Source: Phycisphaerales bacterium
Lineage (GTDB): Bacteria > Planctomycetota > Phycisphaerae > Phycisphaerales > SM1A02
NCBI GenBank assembly: GCA_022446795.1
Contig: JAKVBX010000015.1
Location: 84,855 to 148,854 of the forward strand
Reading direction: 5' to 3'
DNA: 64,000 nucleotides
The notes beneath the pieces are model-generated. The model was not told the DNA's origin and searched no databases. It was given only the letters and a program-made list of their open reading frames with translations. A program made the translations under genes and the position numbers. The number at the start of each line of letters is the position of its first letter. Position 1 is the stretch's first letter. Below, piece after piece: positions 34,821-43,995 of the stretch.

Positions 34821-34845
34821 CCGTCCCATGGCTGGGACGGTTTTT
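34821..34845 (+). terminator. intrinsic terminator or attenuator upstream of tRNA-Thr
   Basis: CCGTCCC (34821-34827) pairs perfectly with GGGACGG (34834-34840) across a six-base loop and is followed by five T (34841-34845). This is a textbook Rho-independent terminator, 105 bp after the prepilin-like gene. It overlaps the expected start region of the promoter candidate just upstream. Confidence 0.75.
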
Positions 34846-34893
34846 ATTCGGTCACCGAGGGATCGCCTGACGGGCCGAAGAGGGAATCGAGTT

Positions 34894-34965
34894 GCCACCG
34901 TAGCTCAGTGGTAGAGCACACCCTTGGTAAGGGTGAGGTCACGGGTTCAAATCCCGTCGGTGGCT
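34894..34965 (+). tRNA. tRNA-Thr (anticodon GGT)
   Basis: A full cloverleaf can be drawn: acceptor GCCACCG with CGGTGGC, D arm GCTC..GAGC, anticodon stem CACCC/GGGTG with loop TTGGTAA, and T arm ACGGG-TTCAAAT-CCCGT. The anticodon GGT reads ACC and ACU threonine codons. CCA is not encoded. Its location just before tuf is the classic tRNA-tuf order. Confidence 0.95.
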
Positions 34966-35139
34966 TGTCAGGGCAGATGACACGGATGGTCCGTGGCAGT
35001 GTCCGGGAGAACAGGATTCCGAGTGAATCCGGTTCGCGTGTTCGGCGCCTCGAGAGGGTCGTCGTGCAGTTTCGGGTAGCACTATCTGGTTCGGAATGAT
35101 TCCGGGCCAAGGCAATGGCGACAGACGGAGATCATAAAG

Positions 35140-36336
35140 ATGGCCAAGGATACCTTTGTCCGCACAAAACCGCATGTCAACGTGGGCACGATCGGACACA
35201 TCGATCACGGTAAGACAACGCTCACTGCAGCGATTACCAGCCGCCAGGCAAGCAGAGGCCTGGGCGACGCTCGCGCATTTGATGAAATTGACAACGCGCC
35301 GGAAGAGAAGGCGCGTGGCATCACCATTGCCACCAGTCACCAGGAGTACGAGACGGAGAACCGTCACTACGCTCACGTGGACTGCCCTGGTCACGCCGAC
35401 TATGTCAAGAACATGATTACTGGTGCTGCCCAGATGGACGGCGCCATTCTCGTGGTCGCCGCCACTGACGGCCCCATGCCCCAGACCCGTGAACACATCC
35501 TCCTCGGTCGCCAGGTCGGCGTTCCTTGCATGGTTGTCTTCATGAACAAGGTGGACATGGTCGACGATGAGGAACTCCTCGAACTCGTCGAGATGGAAGT
35601 CCGTGAACTCCTGTCCAAGTACGACTTCCCGGGCGATGACATCCCGGTCGTCCGGGGCTCAGCCCTGAAGGCCTTGGAGTCTGAGGGCAAGGACGAGGAT
35701 GCCTGCAAGTGCATCGATGAGTTGATGGCAGCCCTTGACAGTTACATTCCCGATCCTGTCCGCGAGACGGACAAGGATTTCCTGATGTCCGTCGAGGACG
35801 TGTTCTCCATCAAGGGCCGCGGCACGGTCGTCACGGGTCGTATCGAGCGTGGTCAGGTCGAGGTCGGTATTCCGGTCGAGATCGTCGGGCTCTCCGATGA
35901 ACCGATGAAGACCACCGTCACGGGCGTGGAGATGTTCAACAAGATTCTCGAAGACGCACAGGCCGGCGACAATGTCGGTTGCCTGCTTCGAGGTGTCGAG
36001 AAGGAAGACGTCGAGCGTGGTCAGGTTCTGGCCAAGCCCGGCAGCATCACGCCTCACACCAAGTTCGAGGCCGAGGTCTACGTCCTGACGAAGGAAGAGG
36101 GCGGCCGTCATACGCCGTTCTTCAGCGGGTACAAGCCGCAGTTCTACTTCCGTACGACTGATGTCACGGGCGACCTGAACCTGGTCGGTGCTGAAATGTG
36201 CATGCCTGGCGACAACATCAAGATGGCTGTCGACCTGCATGACAAGCCAATCGCCATGGAGGAAGGCCTCCGCTTCGCGGTTCGCGAGGGCGGTCGTACG
36301 GTGGGCTCGGGCGTTGTGACCAAGATTCTTGAGTAG
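35140..36336 (+). CDS. tuf: elongation factor Tu
   Basis: EF-Tu delivers aminoacyl-tRNA to the ribosome. The 398-residue protein has [21 protein letters not shown]-loop [30 protein letters not shown] and the C-terminal beta-barrel domains ending [18 protein letters not shown]-like (here [13 protein letters not shown]). Start ATG 35140 with GGAG nine bases upstream. The region also contains the switch I sequence [12 protein letters not shown]. Located between tRNA-Thr and rpmG, it is the single tuf in this window. Confidence 0.98.
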   Translation: MAKDTFVRTKPHVNVGTIGHIDHGKTTLTAAITSRQASRGLGDARAFDEIDNAPEEKARGITIATSHQEYETENRHYAHVDCPGHADYVKNMITGAAQMDGAILVVAATDGPMPQTREHILLGRQVGVPCMVVFMNKVDMVDDEELLELVEMEVRELLSKYDFPGDDIPVVRGSALKALESEGKDEDACKCIDELMAALDSYIPDPVRETDKDFLMSVEDVFSIKGRGTVVTGRIERGQVEVGIPVEIVGLSDEPMKTTVTGVEMFNKILEDAQAGDNVGCLLRGVEKEDVERGQVLAKPGSITPHTKFEAEVYVLTKEEGGRHTPFFSGYKPQFYFRTTDVTGDLNLVGAEMCMPGDNIKMAVDLHDKPIAMEEGLRFAVREGGRTVGSGVVTKILE

Positions 36337-36364
36337 CGAAACGAACTGACGGAGACGTAGGGTC

Positions 36365-36544
36365 ATGGCGAAGAAGTCTGCAGATCGAGAGTACGTGTGG
36401 CTCCAGTGCTCGGAGTGTGGTGATCTCAATTACCGCACGAGTATCCGGGTCAAGGGCGGCATCGACGAGAAGGTCAAGTCCGGCTTCAAAAAGTACAGCC
36501 CTCGCCTTCGGAAGCACACTTTGCACAAGATCAAGAGGAAGTGA
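36365..36544 (+). CDS. rpmG: ribosomal protein L33
   Basis: A 59-residue basic protein: MAKKSADREYVWLQCSECGD, then NYRTSIRVKGG and KYSPRLRKHTLHKIKRK at the end, the L33 pattern. It begins 28 bp after tuf, in the standard tuf-rpmG-tRNA-Trp-secE-nusG order. The first zinc pair (CSEC) is kept, while the second (usually CPxC before the KHTxH) is replaced by SPRLR, so zinc binding is probably lost or altered. Confidence 0.93.
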   Translation: MAKKSADREYVWLQCSECGDLNYRTSIRVKGGIDEKVKSGFKKYSPRLRKHTLHKIKRK

Positions 36545-36597
36545 CATCTGCCGACCCGGCGTCGTCCCAGTATCACCGGGACGACGCCATCGGCGAA

Positions 36598-36670
<73 letters not shown>

Positions 36671-36719
36671 TTGTATTCGGGACGTTGGGAACGCGAATCA
36701 GGCAGAACGAAAGACACCC

Positions 36720-37127
36720 ATGAGCAGCAAGGGCATCTACAAGAGCGGACAGGGCTACTGGGTACGACTGATGTCGGCCATCGGGTACGGCGTCATCGTC
36801 GCCCTCGGTCTGATCTGGCTGTGGAAGCAGATGGAGACCATCGACCTGGGGATCGAGCAGACCTACTCACAGGTCATCGCGATCCTCCTCGCCGCAGGCA
36901 TCTTCGGATTCCTGGGGTATTGGCTCATCGGTTCCAAGGCGGGCTCGGTCGACTTCATGATCGCCACCGAGGGCGAGATGAAGAAGGTCAACTGGTCCAG
37001 CAAGTCCGAGTTGACGCGGTCCACGATCGCGGTCATCGGGTTGACGCTGCTGGTTGCCCTGTTCTGCTGGGCTGTTGATGTCATTTTCGCGTTCCTCTTC
37101 AGGATCGTCGGGGTCCTGACGATCTGA
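36720..37127 (+). CDS. secE: preprotein translocase subunit SecE, extended form
   Basis: SecE clamps the SecY channel. The 135-residue protein is longer than the minimal ~60 residue form: it has two N-terminal membrane segments (about 15-37 and 48-70), then the conserved amphipathic helix and third segment, TEGEMKKVNWSSKSELTRST followed by IAVIGLTLLVALFCWAVDV. The conserved region around KVNWSSKSEL is the SecE hallmark. Enlarged SecE with extra segments also occurs in enterobacteria. Start ATG 36720; no clear ribosome site. nusG follows 46 bp later. Confidence 0.93.
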   Translation: MSSKGIYKSGQGYWVRLMSAIGYGVIVALGLIWLWKQMETIDLGIEQTYSQVIAILLAAGIFGFLGYWLIGSKAGSVDFMIATEGEMKKVNWSSKSELTRSTIAVIGLTLLVALFCWAVDVIFAFLFRIVGVLTI

Positions 37128-37173
37128 CGCCGCCGAGACGTGCCTTTGGCACGATCTCGCGCAGGAGGTATGA

Positions 37174-37929
37174 ATGTCGGAGCAGAACCAGATCGTCACC
37201 AATGGTGAGACGCAGTCGGGCAGTGTTGATGACGCCTCCGTGGCGGACCAGTCGACACCCGATCCGTCGGAGGCCACCGAGCCTGCTGCGTCATCGCAGC
37301 CGGAGGCGGCGTCGACGGCCAGCGAGACACCAGATGAGACGTTTGATCCGGCGGTCGACATGCCCATGTACCGGTCCGGCATGGACTGGTTCGTGCTGCG
37401 AGTGGCGTCCAACAAGGAGAACTTCGTTCGGGACACGCTTCAGAAGAAGGTCCAGATCGAGGGACTCGAGGAACGCGTTGGCCGGATCATGGTGCCCACT
37501 GAGAAGACCCGGACGCTCAAGGGTGGCAAGCAGCGAATCACCGAGACCAAGCTGTACCCCGGGTACATCTTCGTCGAGATGCGGCTGGAGCCGGATGGGC
37601 GGATTCCCCAGGACGTGTTCTTCCTGATCAAGGAAACCACCGGCGTGGGTGACTTCGTCGGCACGGCCGGGCGACCGACGCCCATGTCACCCGGGGAAGT
37701 GGAGAAGATGCTCCACGATTCCAAGATGCCCGAGGAAGAGCCGACCGTCCGGATGGAGTTCGCCCCAGGCGACAACGTCACCATCAAGGAAGGCCCGTTC
37801 GAGAACTACGAGGGCACCGTCGACAGCGTGCTTCCGGAGCGAGGCCTGGTCCGCGTGCTGGTGACCATCTTCGGCCGGCAGGCCCCGGTCGAACTGGAAT
37901 ACTGGCAGATCGAGAAGGCCGAAGAGTAG
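37174..37929 (+). CDS. nusG: transcription factor NusG with acidic N-terminal extension
   Basis: NusG binds RNA polymerase and couples it to Rho or the ribosome. The 251-residue protein starts at ATG 37174 with AGGAGG five bases upstream. Residues 1-67 are an Asp/Glu/Ser/Thr/Ala-rich, probably disordered extension. The NGN domain begins MDWFVLRVASNKENFV and contains KLYPGYIFVEM and FVGTAGRPTPMSPGEVEKML. The KOW domain is FAPGDNVTIKEGPFENYEGTV. Usual NusG is about 180 residues. The gene order secE-nusG is standard, but rplK does not follow. Confidence 0.96.
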   Translation: MSEQNQIVTNGETQSGSVDDASVADQSTPDPSEATEPAASSQPEAASTASETPDETFDPAVDMPMYRSGMDWFVLRVASNKENFVRDTLQKKVQIEGLEERVGRIMVPTEKTRTLKGGKQRITETKLYPGYIFVEMRLEPDGRIPQDVFFLIKETTGVGDFVGTAGRPTPMSPGEVEKMLHDSKMPEEEPTVRMEFAPGDNVTIKEGPFENYEGTVDSVLPERGLVRVLVTIFGRQAPVELEYWQIEKAEE

Positions 37930-38032
37930 ACACGCTGCTCCCTGGCAATCCACGGATTCGGCCCCAGGCGACGGGTGATTGGCCTGGCGCGGTCTTGGTG
38001 GGTATCGTCCACCCCATACAGGAGGATTTCCG

Positions 38033-38992
38033 ATGCTTGTCCTTGCCCTTGTGGCGACCATGACCGGTTCGAGCCCGGCAACGCTGACCCTTCCCGCGAT
38101 CACCATGCAGGACGACGCGCCCGAGACGCCACCCGTCGACGTGGCCCCGGCCGGTGTCGGCCAGGATCCCACGGGCGGCTTTGACACCTCGTTGTCATTC
38201 GCGGCCGGGTTCACCTGGCAGTTCGAGACGGACATGAACGAGCCGGGCAAGCTCTCGCATGGCCGCTTCCATACCGATGGCAATGTCCGCCTGGGCGTCG
38301 TCGAGAACCTCGATGTCGTGCTTGGCTGGCGATACCAGTACGACCACTGGAACTTCAGCGACACCGCCCAATGGTGGACCGACATCAACACGGTCCAGAT
38401 TGATGCCGGCATTCGCTGGCGACTGGACGATCACTGGATGATCTTCGGCGGCGGCCAGGCCCTCTGGTCCGTCGAGGAAGGTGGCGCGTGGGGTGATGGC
38501 ATCATCGGTGGCGGTGCCGCGGGATTCAGCTACGCGTTCTCGCGTGACCTGATCATCGGCGGTGGCGTCGGTGTTCGATCCCAGCTCGAGGACGACGCGC
38601 TCATCTATCCGATCGTGGTGCTTGACTGGCAGATCACGGATCGACTCAGCCTCGATACGCGTTTGACCACGGGCTGGGCCAACCAGAGTGGTGCTGAACT
38701 GGTCTACGAACTGACCGAGGACCTGGACATCGCGTTGTCCGTGGTCTTTGATTACGAGCGATTCCGCCTGGACGACTCGGGTCCGGTGGCCGGCGGTGTC
38801 GGCACGACCGAGACGCTGCCGCTTGCCTTGACCCTGACCTGGGAACCGATTCCGGAGGCTTCGATTTCCGTATACGCCGGTGCGACGGTCTATGGCCGAA
38901 TCAAGGTCACGAATTCCGCCTCGCAGGACGTTTATGCCAGCACCTATGACCCCGCGGCCATCATCGGCGTCCAAGGTGCGATACGCTTCTGA
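38033..38992 (+). CDS. outer-membrane-like beta-barrel protein, unknown function
   Basis: The 319-residue product starts at ATG 38033 with AGGAGG seven bases upstream. A weak signal peptide (about 20 residues) is followed by DAPETPPVD. The rest alternates polar and hydrophobic residues in strands with Trp/Tyr-rich ends (FAAGFTWQFETDM, DVVLGWRYQYDHW, SLDTRLTTGWANQSG), and the protein ends VQGAIRF with a terminal Phe, the usual outer-membrane barrel signal. No family is recognised with certainty; it resembles DUF-type planctomycete barrel proteins. It follows nusG by 103 bp. Confidence 0.65.
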   Translation: MLVLALVATMTGSSPATLTLPAITMQDDAPETPPVDVAPAGVGQDPTGGFDTSLSFAAGFTWQFETDMNEPGKLSHGRFHTDGNVRLGVVENLDVVLGWRYQYDHWNFSDTAQWWTDINTVQIDAGIRWRLDDHWMIFGGGQALWSVEEGGAWGDGIIGGGAAGFSYAFSRDLIIGGGVGVRSQLEDDALIYPIVVLDWQITDRLSLDTRLTTGWANQSGAELVYELTEDLDIALSVVFDYERFRLDDSGPVAGGVGTTETLPLALTLTWEPIPEASISVYAGATVYGRIKVTNSASQDVYASTYDPAAIIGVQGAIRF

Positions 38993-39023
38993 GGCCACTG
39001 GATACCAAGGAGGCGGAGCGCCC

Positions 39024-40001
39024 ATGACCTTCACAGACGACTGGAATCGACTTCGCGCTGAGATCGGTAAGGTCGTGGTGGGGCATGACGAGATCGTCGA
39101 AGGGGTGCTCATCTGTCTCTTCGCCGGTGGTCACACGCTGCTGGAAGGCGTGCCGGGCCTGGGCAAGACGCTGCTGATCCGGACACTGTCGGAGGCGATG
39201 CATCTCGACTTTTCCCGCATCCAGTTCACTCCTGACCTGATGCCCGCCGATGTCACCGGAACCACGATCGTGGTCGAGGGTGACGGGGCCCGTGAGTTCC
39301 GATTCCGCAAGGGACCGATCTTCTCGCAGATCGTCCTCGCTGACGAGATCAACCGCGCGACCCCCAAGACGCAGTCCTCCCTGCTGGAAGCGATGCAGGA
39401 GAAGTCAGTCACGGTCGGTGGTGAAACGCATGTCCTGGACAAGCCGTTCTTCGTGATGGCGACCCAGAATCCGGTCGAGCAGGAGGGCACCTATCCGCTT
39501 CCGGAGGCCCAGTTGGACCGGTTCTTCTTCAAGCTCGTCGTCGGCTATTCCAGCCGGGCGGAGATGAGTGAGATCCTCGATCGTACGACTGCGAACGTGG
39601 AGACCACGATCTCGCGCGTCCTGGACGGTCCGGCGATCCTGGCTCACCAGCAGGCGGTTCGACAAGTCAACGTCCCGGCCGGTGTCCAGGACTATGCCGT
39701 GCGCTGCGTCCTGGCGACGCATCCCGGTGGTGACCTGGCGACACCGCAGGTCGAGCGGTACTTCCGCATGGGTGCGTCACCGCGGGCCGCCCAGACACTG
39801 GTGCTGGCGGGCAAGGTCAAGGCCCTGCGTGAAGGTCGTCAGTCCGTGGAGACCGCGGACATCAGCAGCAGTGTGCTGCCAGCGATGCGACATCGCTGCA
39901 TCCTGAACTTTGAAGCGGAGGCCGAGGGTGTGAGCACCGACCAGGTGCTTCAGAACATCATCGATACCCTCCCCGCGGACGCGCTCATTCCCCAGGGGTG
40001 A
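39024..40001 (+). CDS. MoxR-family AAA ATPase
   Basis: The 325-residue ATPase has Walker A EGVPGLGKTLLIRTL (P-loop about 42-49), GTTIVVEGD, Walker B QIVLADEINRATPKTQSSLLEAMQE and sensor MATQNPVEQEGTYPLPEAQLDRF, all typical MoxR. MoxR proteins act as chaperones for VWA-domain complexes. The usual DUF58/VWA partner genes are not next to it here. AAGGAGG and GGAG precede the start. It is convergent with the 40,005-41,714 gene, three bases away. Confidence 0.9.
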   Translation: MTFTDDWNRLRAEIGKVVVGHDEIVEGVLICLFAGGHTLLEGVPGLGKTLLIRTLSEAMHLDFSRIQFTPDLMPADVTGTTIVVEGDGAREFRFRKGPIFSQIVLADEINRATPKTQSSLLEAMQEKSVTVGGETHVLDKPFFVMATQNPVEQEGTYPLPEAQLDRFFFKLVVGYSSRAEMSEILDRTTANVETTISRVLDGPAILAHQQAVRQVNVPAGVQDYAVRCVLATHPGGDLATPQVERYFRMGASPRAAQTLVLAGKVKALREGRQSVETADISSSVLPAMRHRCILNFEAEAEGVSTDQVLQNIIDTLPADALIPQG

Positions 40002-40004
40002 GCC

Positions 40005-41714
40005 TCAGCGCTGGCTGCCGGCAGTCCGAAGCGAAGGGGTGTCTTCCTGTTCCCATGCAGACAGGTCGAGGTAGATCGGCCGAGGGTTGATCCGCCAGGG
40101 CACGCACGGGGTCGGTGCCGTCTCGAAGTCCGGTCGATCGCCGTGCGTTCGGAGCGCGGCCAGCAGCAGCGGTTCACCGTCGGCGGGAATCCAGGCGTCG
40201 GGAATCGTGACGGTGGCCAGCCAGCGATCCGCCTGGCGTCGCAACTGGATCGCCGGGCGATCCTGGTCGCCGCGGTACCGCCGCCATCCATCGTGGGGCG
40301 ACATCGCAATGGTCTGGTTCGGCCAAGTGGCGGTCGCATCGCCCAGGAGAATCGTGACGGCTTCGATGCCAACCAGGTCATCAAGCGCCTGGATCTCGGT
40401 CGGGAGCGGTGTCGGTTCCTCGACGGGGGTGTACAGGCACTCCAGGTACAACTCCCAGTGTCCGTCTCGACGCCGCAATTGCATCCAGCATTGCTGATCT
40501 GGTGCGACTTCCGGCATCGTCAGGGCCCGAGCGTCGGCCAGGGTCAATGACGGCTTGAACGGGCCGAGTATCGGCCCCGGTGGCGTGACCGAGACATAGG
40601 AATCGCCGAACGGAACGCGCAGCACCTGGTTCCGCACGACAACGTTGAGGATGTCCATGCGTGAACGTGATCGAGCCAGGCTCGCGCCGGGGCGAGTCAT
40701 GCTCGTGGTGCCTGCCGAATCGGGCGGCAGTCGGAGACCCAGGGGAACATCGTCACCGCTGGTCCAGACCAGTTCAGCCAGCACCGGGCGGGGCTCGGGA
40801 TTGGCCAGCGACAGGCGAATCTCCGGACCATAGGGTTGTTCCACCCAGGCGAATTGGAGAACCTGCTCATCCGCCCAGGCCAGCGCCGCTTCCGCGAGCC
40901 CGTCATCATCCAATCTCGGATCGAGCAGGACCCGCAGCAGGCGATCAATGGCCACGTTGTTGGTGACCCAGGCCGCGACCGTGGTGTCATCATCGCGGCA
41001 GGTTGCCGTCAACAGGTCACGACACCTGGCGGCGACACCACGACTGGCCTGGGCCAGTCGGGACATGCCCAGTCGCCAGGTTCCGGTGACGTTTCGTGCG
41101 GCCAGTCGTTCCACGATGGAATCGAACTCCGGCGGTGGGGGTTCCAGTCCTCGACGCTCCGCAATGAGCTCCCATCGCCACCAGTCCAACGGGTTGTGTG
41201 CAGCTGGGCGATCCGGGCCGTTCACGGCTTCCAGCACTCCCGCGCGGGAATCATCACCGACTCGGAGGGCCGGCATGGACTCCGGCAGGTCAACCCACTG
41301 GGGTGTGATCGTCGTTTGTCCCAGTTCCAGGATGCCACTGGCGTCAGCAGGAAGCGAGATCAGCAGTCGTGGGCCAGTGGGCGAGTTCCCCGGGGCCCGT
41401 TCTCCGAGGCGATCGGATGGCCGGACCGGCCGCACGTGAAGGGCCAGGTTGTCCGCCCCCCAGGATCGATTGGCGTTCCTGGGCATGGGTTCGACCCAGC
41501 CGATGTGCCCGACGAGTTCCTGTTCAGGGCCCGTGTCGGGAACCAGGCGAACGACCACGTGATCTGGCCAGGGGCCCGCTGCCCCGGTGCTGGAGAGCCG
41601 GGTGACAAGTACGCCACCGCGGGCGGCCAACGGGTCGCCGGGAGGAACCACCATGTCCCGGGGCCTGACGTCGCCGAGCAGGCTGCTGAGCAGGACCAGC
41701 ACGATGCCTGTCAT
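40005..41714 (-). CDS. secreted protein of unknown function, translationally coupled to gmk
   Basis: The 569-residue product starts with a short hydrophobic signal (MTGIVLVLLSSLLGDV). The rest is soluble, rich in Pro, Arg and Trp, with LDWWRWELIAERRGLEPPPPE and LRRVLLDPRLDDDGLAEAAL-like helical parts in the middle and a C-terminal beta-rich part (YLECLYTPVEEPTPLP, RQADRWLATVTIPDAWI). The C-terminal half resembles carbohydrate-binding or sandwich folds, as a guess only. The ATG overlaps the gmk stop by four bases (ATGA), so translation is probably coupled. I know no family. Confidence 0.65.
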   Translation of the reverse strand: MTGIVLVLLSSLLGDVRPRDMVVPPGDPLAARGGVLVTRLSSTGAAGPWPDHVVVRLVPDTGPEQELVGHIGWVEPMPRNANRSWGADNLALHVRPVRPSDRLGERAPGNSPTGPRLLISLPADASGILELGQTTITPQWVDLPESMPALRVGDDSRAGVLEAVNGPDRPAAHNPLDWWRWELIAERRGLEPPPPEFDSIVERLAARNVTGTWRLGMSRLAQASRGVAARCRDLLTATCRDDDTTVAAWVTNNVAIDRLLRVLLDPRLDDDGLAEAALAWADEQVLQFAWVEQPYGPEIRLSLANPEPRPVLAELVWTSGDDVPLGLRLPPDSAGTTSMTRPGASLARSRSRMDILNVVVRNQVLRVPFGDSYVSVTPPGPILGPFKPSLTLADARALTMPEVAPDQQCWMQLRRRDGHWELYLECLYTPVEEPTPLPTEIQALDDLVGIEAVTILLGDATATWPNQTIAMSPHDGWRRYRGDQDRPAIQLRRQADRWLATVTIPDAWIPADGEPLLLAALRTHGDRPDFETAPTPCVPWRINPRPIYLDLSAWEQEDTPSLRTAGSQR

Positions 41715-42346
41715 GGTGATCCGGGGGAGGCCTCAGGCGGAGCGCCGGGGCTGGGACATTCCAGTTGGCCACGGCGACGGCTGACCAGTTCACAGGTTTC
41801 GTTCACGGCTCGCTCCAGGTCGTCGTTGATGACAAAGGCGTCATAGAGCCGCACCTCCGTCGCCTGGCGGATCTCGTGCTGGGCCTCGGCGTATCGTCGT
41901 TGGATCGCTTCTGGATCATCCCGTCCGCGGGACTGCAGCCGTCGCATCAACTCATCCTCGTCCGGGGGCAGGATGAAGATCATGTACGCCTCCGGCATGG
42001 CATTTCGAACCTGCCGGGCGCCCTGGACGTCGATATCCAGGACGATCAGTTCACCGCGTTCCAGGGCGGTCTCGACGGGCCGCCGGGGTGTGCCGTAGGC
42101 ATGGCGGCCGAAGACCTCTGCCCACTCCAGGAACTCGCCGCCTCGCTTCATCCGCTCGAATTCAGAGGGCGTGACGAAGTAGTAGTCAGTGCCATCGATC
42201 TCCTCCTCGGACCGGGGGCGGGTCGTGGCCGAGACGCTGAAGTGGCCCCCGAGCCTCGACTGCATGCGGTGGACGATGGTCGTCTTACCGACCCCGGAGG
42301 GGCCGGAAACCACGAGCAGCAGTCCGGATGGACGGTCGGATGGCAT
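41711..42346 (-). CDS. gmk: guanylate kinase
   Basis: Gmk phosphorylates GMP to GDP. The 211-residue protein has P-loop SGPSGVGKTTIV (about 14-25), SVSATTRPRSEEEIDGTDYYF for GMP binding, FLEWAEVFGRHAYGT and VLDIDVQGARQVR. A Pro/Gly/Ser-rich tail of about 15 residues ends the protein. Start ATG 42344-42346 lies 63 bp from the divergent der start. The downstream unknown gene overlaps its stop by four bases. Confidence 0.95.
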   Translation of the reverse strand: MPSDRPSGLLLVVSGPSGVGKTTIVHRMQSRLGGHFSVSATTRPRSEEEIDGTDYYFVTPSEFERMKRGGEFLEWAEVFGRHAYGTPRRPVETALERGELIVLDIDVQGARQVRNAMPEAYMIFILPPDEDELMRRLQSRGRDDPEAIQRRYAEAQHEIRQATEVRLYDAFVINDDLERAVNETCELVSRRRGQLECPSPGAPPEASPGSP

Positions 42347-42409
42347 GGTTCGTGATTGTACGGGAAGGACACCACCTGTCCCGTGCCGACAGGATCTACA
42401 CTGTGGCAC

Positions 42410-43930
42410 GTGTCCATTGCCACCATCGCCATCGTGGGCCGCCCGAACGTCGGTAAGTCGAGCCTCTTGAACCGGCTCGCCCGCCGCCGGGTGTCTATCG
42501 TCGATCCGACGCCGGGTGTCACGCGCGACCGGGTCAGCGTCCTGCTGGAACTGGATCCGCCCACCGAGTCGCCACGGGGCGCCCCCTCGCGGCTGGCCGA
42601 GGTTACCGATACCGGCGGCTACGGTGTCTACACGGCAGATGACTCGGCCCTGGACGACATCGGTGAAGATCTCTCGCGACTGACCGACGACATCGAGCAG
42701 CAGATTGCGGTGGCCCTGGAACGCTCGTCGCTGATCATGATGGTCTGCGATGCCCAGTCGGGGCTGCTGCCACTGGATCGAGCCGTGGCCGAGATCCTCC
42801 GGCGTCGCGGCGAGTCCGAGCGGGTCCTGCTCGTGGCCAACAAGACCGATGGCGACTCGTGGGAAGCTCACGCCATGGAGGTGGCTTCGCTGGGACTGGG
42901 CGAACCGCTCTGCGTCTCGGCGACCAGTGGATACGGCATGCGATCCCTGACGGATGAACTCTGGCGGCGGGTGGAGTTGTTTGATTCTGAACCACCGCCG
43001 GACAGCGAGATGCGCCTGGCGATCGTGGGTCGCCGCAATGCCGGCAAGTCCACCTTGATCAACGCGTTGGCCGGTGAGGATCGGGTCATCGTCTCTGAGA
43101 TCGCGGGAACAACACGCGATGCCGTTGACGTCCGGTTCCAGATGGAAGGACATGACTTCCTGGCGATTGACACGGCGGGTCTTCGTCGCAAGAAGAGTTT
43201 CGCGGATGACATCGAGTTCTATGCCTACCGGAGGATGCTCAATTCCATTCGCCGCGCCGATGTCGTGCTATTCCTGATCGATGCGACGCAGCCCATCTCG
43301 CAGGTCGATGAAAAGCTCGGCCAGGAACTCCAGCGGCAGTTCAAGCCGGTTGTCCTGGTTGTCAACAAGTGGGATCTGGCCGACGGTGATGTGGAACCGG
43401 ATGCCTTCGGGGAGTACCTGACCAAGGCCCTGCGCGGGCTCGACTATGCACCGATCTCGCTTGTGAGCGCCACCGAGGGCGAGGGCCTGCAGGACATGAT
43501 CGCCATGGCGTTCAACCTGCATGCTCAGGCCAGCCATCGGGAGCCGACGTCCAAGATCAATGATGTCGTCAAGGCCATCCTGCAGAAGCGAGGCCCCAGT
43601 TCGCGACTGGGGACGCAGGCCAAGCTGTATTACGCCTCGCAGATCGATGTGCATCCACCGACGTTGGCCCTGGTGGTCAACCAGCCGCGCCTGTTCGAAG
43701 GGCGATACGAGCGGTATCTCATGAATCGCCTGCGAGAGCAGCTTCCGTTCTCGGAGGTTCCGATTCGACTGCTGTTCTCCCGCAAGAGTCGCAAGTCACT
43801 GGACACCATGAAGGCGTCCGGTCGTGCGGCCTCAGGCAAGGTGCCCGATGGTGTCGAGGGAATTGAAGACGAGTTCTGGCAATTGAGCGATGAGTCGGCC
43901 GAGGATCATGCCGGAGAAGGACCATCGTGA
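42410..43930 (+). CDS. der: GTPase Der (EngA), ribosome assembly
   Basis: Der has two tandem G domains and helps 50S maturation. The 506-residue protein starts at GTG 42410 just before SIATIAIVGRPNVGKSSLLN. G domain 1: GRPNVGKSS, PGVTRD, TDTGGYG, ANKTDGD. G domain 2: GRRNAGKSTLINAL, GTTRDAVD, DTAGLRRKKSF, NKWDLADGD. A KH-like C-terminal domain with KLYYASQIDVHPPTLALVV follows. G1 contains an acidic insertion after TPGVTRDRVSVLLELD, and the C-terminal tail is longer and acidic. Start is inferred from the family opening; the ribosome site is weak. Confidence 0.95.
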   Translation: MSIATIAIVGRPNVGKSSLLNRLARRRVSIVDPTPGVTRDRVSVLLELDPPTESPRGAPSRLAEVTDTGGYGVYTADDSALDDIGEDLSRLTDDIEQQIAVALERSSLIMMVCDAQSGLLPLDRAVAEILRRRGESERVLLVANKTDGDSWEAHAMEVASLGLGEPLCVSATSGYGMRSLTDELWRRVELFDSEPPPDSEMRLAIVGRRNAGKSTLINALAGEDRVIVSEIAGTTRDAVDVRFQMEGHDFLAIDTAGLRRKKSFADDIEFYAYRRMLNSIRRADVVLFLIDATQPISQVDEKLGQELQRQFKPVVLVVNKWDLADGDVEPDAFGEYLTKALRGLDYAPISLVSATEGEGLQDMIAMAFNLHAQASHREPTSKINDVVKAILQKRGPSSRLGTQAKLYYASQIDVHPPTLALVVNQPRLFEGRYERYLMNRLREQLPFSEVPIRLLFSRKSRKSLDTMKASGRAASGKVPDGVEGIEDEFWQLSDESAEDHAGEGPS

Positions 43931-43995
43931 CCGGCGGGGGCGGTCCATTCCGCCAGGCTGGCCGGTAACGGGCCCCGGGGCCCGGGAGGTAAACC

